Below are positions 8,977-18,486 of a stretch of DNA of 64,000 nucleotides, piece after piece; within the stretch, counting starts at the first letter, position 1, and each line of letters starts with the position of its first letter. This DNA is from Bog-473 sp963764305. Its GTDB lineage: Bacteria; Actinomycetota; Acidimicrobiia; Acidimicrobiales; RAAP-2. The stretch lies in contig CAVXSD010000003.1 in assembly GCA_963764305.1 (NCBI GenBank), forward strand, positions 180,060 to 244,059, written 5' to 3'. The notes under the pieces were generated by a model. The model was given only the letters and a program-made list of their open reading frames with translations, was not told where the DNA came from and made no database searches. A program made the translations under genes and the position numbers.

Positions 8977-9897
8977 TCAGAGAACCGGCGGCGGTACCCC
9001 CTCGGCGCTGGCCGCGAGGACCGGATCCCAGCCGCACACCGCGCACGCATGCCGAATGGCGGAAAGCCCGAAGTCGACGGCGACGTGGAAGGGGTCCGGC
9101 GCGTTGCAGACATCGTCCCAGTCGAGGATGTACTCCCCCAGACTCTCTTCCCAGCGCGCTCCTGGCGTCGGCAAGATCGCACTTTCAAGGCCCTTCGGCG
9201 CCGGGACCGCGAAGGCAAAGAACGCAGCGTGCGGATACCGGGCGTCGCCAGGCCACCAGCCGAACTCGATCTGCTGCGCATTCGCCGAGTTACGCGTGAT
9301 GAAGTCTCCCGAGGGGGGATCGACTGCCTTGCCGGAAAACAGGCTCACAGCGAGGTCGAAGCTTCCCCACCAAGCGTTGACCGGCGTGGATCGTCCCCGG
9401 TACGGGGCACGCACCGCGGCCAGTACGAGCGCGGCTTGGGTTGCCGCCGCGAAATACTCGCTCACCTGACTCGGGTTGTAGGTGAAGTGGTCATCGTCCT
9501 CGTCCAGAGCCGTCGTCCAGGGCACCTCTTGTGGCGTGGGATCGAACGGTACGGGGCCCACAAGGTCAGCGACGGCAGCCAATACCTCCTTCGTCACAGT
9601 TCCGACGGGACGGTTTGGGGCAAGGGGAACGTGGTGGGAACGACCGTCGCTGTGCTCAGTCAACGCCTGGTGGTTCTGCAGATCCAGGGCCACGAGCAAT
9701 GCGCCGGAGCCGTCCGGGGCGCGGAGTGGCAGCGTTTCCCAGCCACGCCCGCTCAAACGCAACGCTGCATGCTGAAGCTGGGGTTCGGGCGGAGCCAGTG
9801 CCGCTGCGAGCTTGCCGAGCACCTGAGCGTGTGCATGCAGGGTGTCGCAGGTGGCGCTCCAGGCCGCATAAGGAATCGGGCGCCAGGTCGCCGGCAT
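8977..9897 (-). CDS. DUF5996 family protein
   Basis: The 306-aa protein matches the pattern I know for DUF5996: WETLPLRA near the N-terminus, NAWWGSFDLAVSLFSG in the middle, QIEFGWWPGDARYPHAAFFAF, then EYILDWDDV near the C-terminus. It has no signal peptide or membrane segment, so it is cytoplasmic. The biochemical function of the family is not established. No strong ribosome site precedes ATG 9897. The gene stands alone and is convergent with the MFS gene. Confidence 0.85.
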   Translation of the reverse strand: MPATWRPIPYAAWSATCDTLHAHAQVLGKLAAALAPPEPQLQHAALRLSGRGWETLPLRAPDGSGALLVALDLQNHQALTEHSDGRSHHVPLAPNRPVGTVTKEVLAAVADLVGPVPFDPTPQEVPWTTALDEDDDHFTYNPSQVSEYFAAATQAALVLAAVRAPYRGRSTPVNAWWGSFDLAVSLFSGKAVDPPSGDFITRNSANAQQIEFGWWPGDARYPHAAFFAFAVPAPKGLESAILPTPGARWEESLGEYILDWDDVCNAPDPFHVAVDFGLSAIRHACAVCGWDPVLAASAEGVPPPVL

Positions 9898-10228
9898 CGA
9901 GCCACGTTATCCACAAAACTTCTCGATTGCTCCACGGTTGCATCGCCATCGGTCAACGGAGGCCGCGATTGCTCCAGGTAGAGCTGTGTCACCATCCGAC
10001 TCGCCGCGGGATTCGCGCCCTGGTGCTTTGGCAATCGAGGCCAGCCTCCCGTAGGAGGGTGCGTCATCAGGGTGAGGACCGCCTTTTGGACTTCGTCTGG
10101 CGGATGGCTTCGCCCCAACCGGGACGCGTTTGCCAGTTCAACGCGGGGAGCACCCGGCCTGGTGACTGGTTGGGGTCGCCAGGCCGGGTGGTGAGGACTC
10201 AACCATCTGAGGAGGCGTATCGCACGCT
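9898..10228. other. Gene-free stretch
   Basis: No open frame here shows recognisable protein features on either strand. The region lies upstream of the DUF5996 gene and should hold its promoter; I cannot single out one. Confidence 0.4.
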
Positions 10229-10321
10229 TCAGCCGCCGGCGGCCATCTTGATCAGTGCGGCGACAGCCGCCGGCTGCGAGACGTAGACGGAATGGCTACC
10301 TGCGACCTCGGCGACAGCACA
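10229..10321 (-). pseudogene. C-terminal remnant of an alpha/beta hydrolase
   Basis: The open stretch encodes EVAGSHSVYVSQPAAVAALI followed by a short tail and TGA. This matches the extreme C-terminus of alpha/beta hydrolases of the HAVYVSQPEAVA type, including the catalytic His. An in-frame stop precedes it, and the GH1 promoter begins at once, so the rest of the gene has been lost. Confidence 0.65.
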
Positions 10322-10356
10322 TCACTCCACTGATCTGCGCTTGTCATACTCGTGTC

Positions 10357-11550
10357 ATGCAATGGCCTGAAGGCTTCTGGTGGGGAACCGGCGCATCGTC
10401 GACGCAGTGTGAGGGGGCGGCACCCGCCTCGGACTGGTGGGACTGGGAACGGTCGGGCCACGCCCCGCTGTCGGGTGACGGCAACGGTTTCAGCACCCGT
10501 TATGTCGAGGACTTCGCCCTCCTCGCCGGTCTGGGGCTGACCCACCACCGGCTCTCGGTGGAGTGGGCGCGGCTCGAGCCGGAGCCCGGCGCCCACGACC
10601 CGGCCGCCATCCGTCACTACCGCGACGTCCTGACGGCCGCCCACGACGTGGGCGTCTCCCCGTGGGTGAGCCTCCACCACTTCACGCTCCCCCGGTGGTT
10701 CCTGGCGTCCGGCGGGTTCCTCGTCGAGCCCAATCGGACCGAGGTCTGGCGCCGCCACGTCGACTTCGTGGCCGACACGTTCGGCGACCTCGTGGCCGGG
10801 TGGCAGCCGGTCAACGAGACGAACTACTACGCCCGAGCGGCCTATGGCGGACGGGGATGGCCGCCCGGTCACAACAACCCGGCTGAGGTGGCCGTGGTCA
10901 ACGAGGCGGTCCACCTGGCCAACGCCGAGGCCGCCGTGCGACTGGCGAAGACGGGAGCGCCTGTCTCCTCCATCTTCGGACTGTCGCCGATCGTGCCCCA
11001 AGACGACGAGGCGGCCACGGCGTCCACGGCCCAGGCCCTGTTCGAGTACTACTGGGCCCCGTGGGTCGGGCTCTTCCGGGACGGCGTCCTGCAGGTGCCC
11101 GGACGGGACCCGGTCGAACGCCCGGACCTCGTCGGCTTCGTCGACATGATCGGATTCTCCTACTACGGCACGATGGGGGTCCGTGCGGGGAAACTGAACA
11201 TCCACCCGCCCGACGCCCCCCTCTCAGTCCTCGGCTACGGGATCTGGGCCGGCGGGCTCAGGCTGGTGCTCGACCGGATCCACGAGGAGCTACCCGGCAC
11301 GCCGGTCCTGGTCGCCGAGTACGGGATCGGCACCAACGACGACGACGCCCGGGCTGACTACCTGACACAGGGCCTCGAGATCGTGCATGACGCCATCGTT
11401 CGCGGTGTCGATGTGCGAGGGCTGTTTCACTGGACGGCCGTGGACAACTACGAGTGGCTTCACGGCTACGACGTCTCCTTCGGGATCATCGACCGCGACC
11501 GCTCGGTGCGTGCCAGCGCACTGGTCCTCGCCCGGGAGGCGACGGCGTGA
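10357..11550 (+). CDS. Glycoside hydrolase family 1 beta-glycosidase
   Basis: The 397-aa protein begins FWWGTGASSTQCEGA, the GH1 N-terminal signature. VSLHHFTLPRWF and WQPVNETNYY follow; the Glu of VNET replaces the usual NEP acid/base context. The nucleophile segment is VAEYGIGT where most members have TENG. It is somewhat short for GH1 (usually 440-460 aa). ATG 10357 has no ribosome site, but CATACT lies 6 nt upstream, consistent with a leaderless transcript. The stop overlaps the start of a GH130 gene (GTGA). Together they suggest intracellular breakdown of beta-mannoside or mixed beta-linked oligosaccharides. Family clear, substrate inferred. Confidence 0.9.
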   Translation: MQWPEGFWWGTGASSTQCEGAAPASDWWDWERSGHAPLSGDGNGFSTRYVEDFALLAGLGLTHHRLSVEWARLEPEPGAHDPAAIRHYRDVLTAAHDVGVSPWVSLHHFTLPRWFLASGGFLVEPNRTEVWRRHVDFVADTFGDLVAGWQPVNETNYYARAAYGGRGWPPGHNNPAEVAVVNEAVHLANAEAAVRLAKTGAPVSSIFGLSPIVPQDDEAATASTAQALFEYYWAPWVGLFRDGVLQVPGRDPVERPDLVGFVDMIGFSYYGTMGVRAGKLNIHPPDAPLSVLGYGIWAGGLRLVLDRIHEELPGTPVLVAEYGIGTNDDDARADYLTQGLEIVHDAIVRGVDVRGLFHWTAVDNYEWLHGYDVSFGIIDRDRSVRASALVLAREATA

Positions 11551-12641
11551 GCGACAGTTGGCGCATCGGGCCGTTCACCCCCCTGGGCAAGGAGGTCCTG
11601 GCCAACGTGCCCGACGTCCGCTTCACGTGCCCCGTCGCCGGCATCGACGTGGCCTGGGCCGCGAAGGACGCCTTCAACCCGGGAGCGGTCGTCCACGAGG
11701 GACGCGTCCACATGCTCATCCGGGGTGAGGACGCGGTCGGCCGCTTCGGCGGCACCTCCCGGATCGGTCTGGCCGTGAGCGACGACGGGCTGACGTTCGC
11801 GGTCGACCCCCAGCCCGTGCTGTTCCCTGACGACGACCCCTGGCAAACCTGGGAGTGGCCGGGCGGTTGCGAGGACCCCCGGGTGGTCGAATCTCCCGAC
11901 GGCGGTTTCGTCGCCACCTACACGGCCTTCGACGGCAAGGTGGGCACACTCTTCGTGGCGACATCGGACGATCTCCGCCACTGGAGAAAGCAGGGACCCG
12001 CCTTCGCATCGACTCCTTATGCGCTCCGCTCGTCAAAGAGTGGTTCGATCGTGACCGAGGTGAGTGGCAGCCGCCTCGTGGCGGCACGCACCGACGGGCG
12101 ATTCTGGATGTACTGGGGCGAAGGAACCTGCTTCGCCGCCACGTCGGAGGACCTCGTCCGGTGGACGCCCATCGACTTCGACGCCACTCGGGACCGCTAT
12201 CTCTCCTATGACCGCTCGGCCGACCAGCCCTGGGACATCCACGTGGTACCGGGGCAGCGCGTGCTCCGACCCATTCTGTTTCCCCGGCGGCGACGGTTCG
12301 ACTCGCTCTTGGTCGAGCCCGGGCCACCGGCCCTGTCCACCGCGGACGGGATCGTACTGATCTACAACGGCGCTAACCACTACGTCGACGGGGATCCTTC
12401 CCTCGAGGCACTCTCCTATCAGCCAGGACAGGCGTTGTTCGACGCCGAAGACCCTCGGTCGTGCATTGCTCGGGATACAGTGCCTTTCCTGCGGGCCGAC
12501 GACGTCGAGGCGCGGGAGGGACAGGTGGCGAACGTGTGCTTCGCCCAGTCGCTGGTGCTGTTCGAGGACCGGTGGCACCTGTATTTCGGCCTGGCCGACT
12601 CGCGCATCGGATGCGCGGTCGCGCCAGCGGTCGGCGACTGA
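11547..12641 (+). CDS. Glycoside hydrolase family 130 (beta-mannoside phosphorylase/hydrolase type)
   Basis: The 364-aa protein is a five-bladed propeller enzyme of the GH130 (DUF377) type. Visible landmarks are KDAFNPGAVVHEG, RIGLAVSDDGLTF, GGCEDPRVVE with the conserved acidic residue, TFDG-like TAFDGKVG, and IYNGANHY. Family members phosphorolyse or hydrolyse beta-1,4-mannosyl-glucose or beta-mannosides. GTG 11547 overlaps the GH1 stop and has GGGAGG upstream, so the two are translationally coupled. With GH3 and the secreted GH76 nearby, mannan or mannoside use is a reasonable inference. Confidence 0.88.
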   Translation: MSDSWRIGPFTPLGKEVLANVPDVRFTCPVAGIDVAWAAKDAFNPGAVVHEGRVHMLIRGEDAVGRFGGTSRIGLAVSDDGLTFAVDPQPVLFPDDDPWQTWEWPGGCEDPRVVESPDGGFVATYTAFDGKVGTLFVATSDDLRHWRKQGPAFASTPYALRSSKSGSIVTEVSGSRLVAARTDGRFWMYWGEGTCFAATSEDLVRWTPIDFDATRDRYLSYDRSADQPWDIHVVPGQRVLRPILFPRRRRFDSLLVEPGPPALSTADGIVLIYNGANHYVDGDPSLEALSYQPGQALFDAEDPRSCIARDTVPFLRADDVEAREGQVANVCFAQSLVLFEDRWHLYFGLADSRIGCAVAPAVGD

Positions 12642-12994
12642 CCGACGGAGGTGGATTCGGCCGGTCGCGACATCCGCGTCATTGGCCTCGGCGACTCATC
12701 GGTGCGGCGTCTCCCACCCGACCCGGAGGTGGACTATCCACGGGTTGCGCGAGAGCGGGGTCCTGGCGACTCATCGGCTCCAGGGCGAACGACAGAATAA
12801 ATCTCTGGACAGTCTGTGAAGGGTGCCGGTCGTCGCTTCGCTCGCCAATGAAGGGGTGGGGTCGCATCTGGCCATAGCCGGGGACGGGTCATTTCTTCGC
12901 AGCTGACATCTCCAACTTCGGACACCGATCAACTCGATCGCCTTCCGGAGCCGGTTGACAACGTCGGAGCCCACAAGGGTCCACCGGCGCAGGA
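12642..12994. other. Gene-free stretch between convergent genes
   Basis: No plausible coding frame, RNA gene or strong hairpin was found in these 350 bases between the GH130 stop and the esterase stop. Confidence 0.4.
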
Positions 12995-13800
12995 TCAATG
13001 CTGTTGGATACTGTCCTGATACAGACCGGCCAATGCCTCCGGGACCCAGCCACTGTCCCAGCCGTGGGAAATCAGCTGCGACGGACCCGTGGTGTGGAGT
13101 ATCCCCTCTGAGGTCAAGAGCGCGTCGTAATCGGATACGTCAGTTGGGAAGGCCTCGCCGCCGCCGATCCAGATGCGATTGTTCGTCAGGAAAGGCGATT
13201 TGTGGGCATCGAGGAAGGCCGCGGTAAGCCGGTAGTTGGCCTGGAAGTTCGCATCGGTCCCGTAGTTGTCTGCAGAGCTTGGAGCGTAGTCATCGTATGC
13301 CGCCATGTCTGCGGGAAAGTCCCAGGATGCAGCCAACTGGAAGAGGTCTGGGTGCTTCAGGATGAGGTCTTGTGCTCCGATACCGGACTTCGAAAACCCG
13401 ATCAACCAGTTGTGCTCGGTGCCAGTCGTCGAAAGATTCGCCTGAACCCAGGGCTCGAGCTCCGTCGTCATGAAGGTCTCGTATTGCAGGTTCGGATCAT
13501 TCGGATTGTTCGCGTACCAGGGGTCGATCGAGAAGGTTGGTTCGACGATCGTCAGGTTATATTGGTCCTGGGCATCGGCCGCGAGCATCGTGTCGATGCC
13601 GTCGCCGAATGTGTTACCCAGTCCCGGCTCGACGGGCAGCACGTAGAGGAAATTGTGGGCGACCCCTGCGTTCGGGTGAGTCGGGGGAAGAACTCGCAGA
13701 GTCTGGGCCCCGTCCCCGTCGTTCGCAGATGTGAACGAGAAGTATTCGATGTTGTTGGCATCGGTACTGACGTATTGGACCGAGAATCCCGTTCCCGTCT

Positions 13801-14557
13801 GGGTCACGCAGATGACCGAGACGTTGGTGACGTTGGCCGCCCCCACGGTGCCCGAGGGGTTGGCGACGGTGCAGGTCTGGCCCGAAGGGTTGGTCTTGAC
13901 GGTGACGTTGTAGGCGCTGCCCTGGGCCAACGGGGTGCTGAAGGCGAACGTGCCGTTGGCGCTGGTGCTCAGATCGTTGCCGGCGTTGTTCTCGAGGACC
14001 ACCGTTCCCGAGAGCCCCGAGATGGTGCCCCCGATCGAGAAGGTGGGGGGTACCTGGGTCACGCAGGTGACCGAGACGTTGGTGACGTTGGCCGTGCCCA
14101 CGGTGCCCGAGGGGTTGGCGACGGTGCAGGTCTGGCCCGTAGGGTTGGTCTTGACGGTGACGTTGTAGGCGCTGCCCTGGGCCAACGGGGTGCTGAAGGC
14201 GAACGTGCCGTTGGCGCTGGTGCTCAGATCGTTGCCGGCGTTGTTCTCGAGGACCACCGTTCCCGAGAGCCCCGAGATGGTGCCCCCGATCGAGAAGGTG
14301 GGGGGCGGCGGGGTCACGCAGGTGACCGAGACGTTGGTGACGTTGGCCGTGCCCACGGTGCCCGAGGGGTTGGCGACGGTGCAGGTCTGGCCCGTCGGGT
14401 TGGTCTTGACGGTGACGTTGTAGGCGCTGCCCTGGGTCAACTTGGTGCTGAAGGCGAACGTGCCGTTGGCGCTGGTGCTCAGATCGTTGCCGGCGTTGTT
14501 CTCGAGGACCACGGTTCCCGAGAGCCCCGAGATGGTGCCCCCGATCGAGAAGGTGGG
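13801..14557 (-). repeat. Three tandem 255-bp repeats (array 1)
   Basis: Three in-frame 255-bp units (85 aa each) lie between the second LamG-like domain and the esterase domain. Units differ at a few codons only, for example PLAQG against KLTQG, and TNPSGQ against TNPTGQ. The low third-position divergence implies recent duplication or gene conversion. Confidence 0.95.
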
Positions 14558-15105
14558 AGCAGAGGTGTTCGACCCCACGCCGACCCAGTTGTCACCTTGT
14601 GGGGTGCCGTAGGCCATGACGGCCGGCGCACCCCCGGTCAGGCTGGAGTCGCTGGCCGTGACGCGCACGACACCGTTTTGCGAGAAGGAGAGCGTCGAAC
14701 CGGTGACGGAGAGATTCAACTGGGTGCCTGCCGCAAGCGCGCCCTGAGACGAGGACGCGCCGAGCTGGGTCCAGTTGCCACTGATCCGCTTGAACAGCAT
14801 CAACTCTGGATTGCCGTAGTTCCAGAAGTACAGACCGATATAGAGGCTCTGGCCGCCATTCTGGGCTCGCACCGCCGCACCGATCCACTGACCACCGCTG
14901 AGCTGGGTGGAGGTGACCTCGATCTGGGAGGACTGATCGCTGGCGTAGGTCTCTCCGGTGCGGATGTCGCCGGAGTACGCGGCTTTGGTGCCCACCACCA
15001 CCTGGGACGAGATGGCCAGCCCACCGTCGGTCATGTCGGTCCAGCCGGCGCCAAGGCTTCCGTTGGCCCGGTTGAAGTTGTCCGAGACCGTGCCGGCGCC
15101 CGTCT
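14558..15105 (-). repeat. Second copy of a ~546-bp LamG-like domain
   Basis: Nearly identical to 17138-17683; one difference seen is CCGTAGTTCC against CCATAGTTCC. The encoded domain has the pattern SLYIGLYFWNYGNPELMLF of concanavalin-like sugar-binding folds. The duplicated block lies inside the repeat array, so recombination between repeats probably carried it there. Confidence 0.9.
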
Positions 15106-17137
15106 GGGTCACGCAGGTGACCGAGACGTTGGTGACGTTGGCCGTGCCCACGGTGCCCGAGGGGTTGGCGACGGTGCAGGTCTGGCCCGTCGGGTTGGTC
15201 TTGACGGTGACGTTGTAGGCGCTGCCCTGGGCCAACGGGGTGCTGAAGGCGAACGTGCCGTTGGCGCTGGTGCTCAGATCGTTGCCCGCGTTGTTCTCGA
15301 GGACCACCGTTCCCGAGAGCCCCGAGATGGTGCCCCCGATCGAGAAGGTGGGGGGCGGCGGGGTCACGCAGGTGACCGAGACGTTGGTGACGTTGGCCGT
15401 GCCCACGGTGCCCGAGGGGTTGGCGACGGTGCAGGTCTGGCCCGTCGGGTTGGTCTTGACGGTGACGTTGTAGGCGCTGCCCTGGGTCAACTTGGTGCTG
15501 AAGGCGAACGTGCCGTTGGCGCTGGTGCTCAGATCGTTGCCGGCGTTGTTCTCGAGGACCACGGTTCCCGAGAGCCCCGAGATGGTGCCCCCGATCGAGA
15601 AGGTGGGGGGCGGCGGGGTCACGCAGGTGACCGAGACGTTGGTGACGTTGGCCGTGCCCACGGTGCCCGAGGGGTTGGCGACGGTGCAGGTCTGGCCCGT
15701 CGGGTTGGTCTTGACGGTGACGTTGTAGGCGCTGCCCTGGGTCAACTTGGTGCTGAAGGCGAACGTGCCGTTGGCGCTGGTGCTCAGATCGTTGCCGGCG
15801 TTGTTCTCGAGGACCACGGTTCCCGAGAGCCCCGAGATGGTGCCCCCGATCGAGAAGGTGGGGGGCGGCGGGGTCACGCAGGTGACCGAGACGTTGGTGA
15901 CGTTGGCCGTGCCCACGGTGCCCGAGGGGTTGGCGACGGTGCAGGTCTGGCCCGTCGGGTTGGTCTTGACGGTGACGTTGTAGGCGGCGCCCTGGGTCAA
16001 CGGGGTGCTGAAGGCGAACGTGCCGTTGGCGCTGGTGCTCAGATCGTTGCCGGCGTTGTTCTCGAGGACCACCGTTCCCGAGAGCCCCGAGATGGTGCCC
16101 CCGATCGAGAAGGTGGGGGGCGGCGGGGTCACGCAGGTGACCGAGACGTTGGTGACGTTGGCCGTGCCCACGGTGCCCGAGGGGTTGGCGACGGTGCAGG
16201 TCTGGCCCGTCGGGTTGGTCTTGACGGTGACGTTGTAGGCGCTGCCCTGGGTCAACGGGGTGCTGAAGGCGAACGTGCCGTTGGCGCTGGTGCTCAGATC
16301 GTTGCCGGCGTTGTTCTCGAGGACCACCGTTCCCGAGAGCCCCGAGATGGTGCCCCCGATCGAGAACGTGGGGGGCGGCGGGGTCACGCAGGTGACCGAG
16401 ACGTTGGTGACGTTGGCCGTGCCCACGGTGCCCGAGGGGTTGGCGACGGTGCAGGTCTGGCCCGAAGGGTTGGTCTTGACGGTGACGTTGTAGGCGCTGC
16501 CCTGGGTCAACTGGGTGCTGAAGGCGAACGTGCCGTTGGCGCTGGTGCTCAGATCGTTGCCGGCGTTGTTCTCGAGGACCACCGTTCCCGAGAGCCCCGA
16601 GATGGTGCCCCCGATCGAGAAGGTGGGGGCGGCGGGGTCACGCAGGTGACCGAGACGTTGGTGACGTTGGCCGTGCCCACGGTGCCCGAAGGGTTGGCGA
16701 CGGTGCAGGTCTGGCCCGTCGGGTTGGTCTTGACGGTGACGTTGTAGGCGCTGCCCTGGGCCAACGGGGTGCTGAAGGCGAACGTGCCGTTGGCGCTGGT
16801 GCTCAGATCGTTGCCGGCGTTGTTCTCGAGGACCACCGTTCCCGAGAGCCCCGAGATGGTGCCCCCGATCGAGAAGGTGGGGGCGGCGGGGTCACGCAGG
16901 TGACCGAGACGTTGGTGACGTTGGCCGCGCCCACGGTGCCCGAGGGGTTGGCGACGGTGCAGGTCTGGCCCGTCGGGTTGGTCTTGACGGTGACGTTGTA
17001 GGCGGCGCCCTGGGTCAACTTGGTGCTGAAGGCGAACGTGCCGTTGGCGCTGGTGCTCAGATCGTTGCCGGCGTTGTTCTCGAGGACCACGGTTCCCGAG
17101 AGCCCCGAGATGGTGCCCCCGATCGAGAAGGTGGGAG
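15106..17137 (-). repeat. Eight tandem 255-bp repeats (array 2), two with a shortened G-run
   Basis: Eight further 85-aa units. Six junctions carry the intact run encoding TPPPPTFS or its equivalents. The two units nearest the N-terminus have one base fewer and read TPPPPPSRSG before a stop. The array is an obvious substrate for slippage and unequal crossing over. Confidence 0.95.
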
Positions 17138-17683
17138 CAGAGGTGTTCGACCCCACGCCGACCCAGTTGTCACCTTGTGGGGTGCCGTAGGCCATGACGG
17201 CCGGCGCACCCCCGGTCAGGCTGGAGTCGCTGGCCGTGACGCGCACGACACCGTTTTGCGAGAAGGAGAGCGTCGAACCGGTGACGGAGAGATTCAACTG
17301 GGTGCCTGCCGCAAGCGCGCCCTGAGACGAGGACGCGCCGAGCTGGGTCCAGTTGCCACTGATCCGCTTGAACAGCATCAACTCTGGATTGCCATAGTTC
17401 CAGAAGTACAGACCGATATAGAGGCTCTGGCCGCCATTCTGGGCTCGCACCGCCGCACCGATCCACTGACCACCGCTGAGCTGGGTGGAGGTGACCTCGA
17501 TCTGGGAGGACTGATCGCTGGCGTAGGTCTCTCCGGTGCGGATGTCGCCGGAGTACGCGGCTTTGGTGCCCACCACCACCTGGGACGAGATGGCCAGCCC
17601 ACCGTCGGTCATGTCGGTCCAGCCGGCGCCAAGGCTTCCGTTGGCCCGGTTGAAGTTGTCCGAGACCGTGCCGGCGGCGGACG
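17138..17683 (-). repeat. First copy of the LamG-like domain
   Basis: It directly follows the signal peptide in the esterase gene and is a near-identical duplicate of 14558-15105. Confidence 0.9.
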
Positions 17684-17927
17684 CTCGCTGAGGCACTGAG
17701 AGCACGGGGACGATCAGCGCTCCAATCACCAGCGCTCCAAACATCAGGGCTCCAAGGACCCTCTTTCTTGGGAAGAGGCCACGGATCGAACGCGATCTGG
17801 TGGTAGGCATTTTCAACGGGTCGTCCCTTTTCCTCGGTTCGGGTCATGATGCAGCCCGCTTGCAAGAACACCAAGAGAGGTCGACCGGCAGTTCGTCAAC
17901 GTGCCGCACGATTCGCGGTGGGGCTCA

Positions 17928-17987
17928 TTCATCAGAGGGTCCACCGTTTCATCAGAGGGTCCACCGTTTCATCAGAGAATCCACCGT
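17928..17987. repeat. Three tandem 20-bp repeats in a divergent promoter region
   Basis: TTCATCAGAGGGTCCACCGT occurs twice perfectly (17928-17947, 17948-17967) and once with GG to AA (17968-17987). It lies 120 bp upstream of the esterase start and 500 bp from the GH76 start. A 20-bp period places the copies on nearly one DNA face, as for a cooperative regulator. Confidence 0.85.
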
Positions 17988-18049
17988 CCAACCCGGTGGC
18001 CGCTCGGCCAAACCACTGGACGCGGCCTCCCTTTCGCTCGGTGTCCTGT

Positions 18050-18062
18050 GTCCAATATGGAC
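18050..18062. promoter_or_regulatory. Operator-like palindrome between the esterase and GH76 genes
   Basis: GTCCA-ATA-TGGAC is a perfect 5-bp-arm inverted repeat. It could be a repressor site for either divergent gene. No other gene is recognisable between 17811 and 18486. Confidence 0.35.
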
Positions 18063-18486
18063 CGTCTTTTAGAGCCGTCTTCACCGACACTGATACGAAT
18101 CTCGGCGAAGTTCGGCCCTGCGGCACCTCGATGCGCGGGGCGAGGCGGAGGTCCCTTCAGGGCTCCGACCTTGCGCTCTGCCGTCAATCCGCAGCTGGCA
18201 ATCGAGCAGGTCGTCAGAGGTTTTTGCTGTCCGAGGTGCGTCGGCGAGGCCCAGGTCAAAGGACGCCCGGTTGTGCACGACGGATTGTGCCGGTTGTTGG
18301 GATTCTGTAGTGATCAACAGGATCATTTGCAACGTCCGCCTGCACTACTCGCGATGGAGAGGACCCCATCCTTCCGGTATGTCTTCAACCTCAATGTGGA
18401 CAGAAAACCGGCCAAGCCGTCGTCTCACCGCACCGTTGACTTCGGCAGAGCTCCACAACAGACTACGCACTGAGAGGGGCGCAGCC

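Larger units (their letters stand above)
12995..17810 (-). pseudogene. Giant secreted repeat-containing esterase, two frameshifts
   Basis: ATG 17810 opens a signal peptide (RKRVLGALMFGALVIGAL, then SVPQRASA). Next come a jelly-roll/LamG-like domain (FNRANGSLGAGW), eight 85-aa repeats, a second copy of the domain, three more repeats, and a C-terminal alpha/beta esterase with GFSKSG (nucleophile Ser) and ISHGWDSGW (His). Each repeat runs PTFSIGGTISGLSG to TNVSVTCVTPPPP. The frame breaks twice, at about 16624-16629 and 16880-16885. There the G run (C run in the coding strand) has five bases instead of the six seen in intact repeats. Restoring two bases gives one frame of about 1605 codons. It may be a pseudogene, a phase-variable gene or a consensus error. 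Confidence 0.8.

Noticed and set aside
8965..9981. Plus-strand open frame of 338 codons
   Set aside because: It is antisense to the DUF5996 gene and lacks domain features.
13202..16747. A 1181-codon open frame on the plus strand opposite the esterase repeats
   Set aside because: It is the mirror of the repeat array. Its product is repetitive Gly/Ala/Arg/Asp-rich sequence with no domain or ribosome site, and the minus strand encodes a signal peptide, known repeats and an esterase triad.
13801..17137. CRISPR or satellite array
   Set aside because: The 255-bp units are head to tail without spacers and code in frame for a protein repeat.
17928..17987. Small CRISPR array
   Set aside because: The 20-bp units are directly tandem with no spacers, and no cas genes are present.
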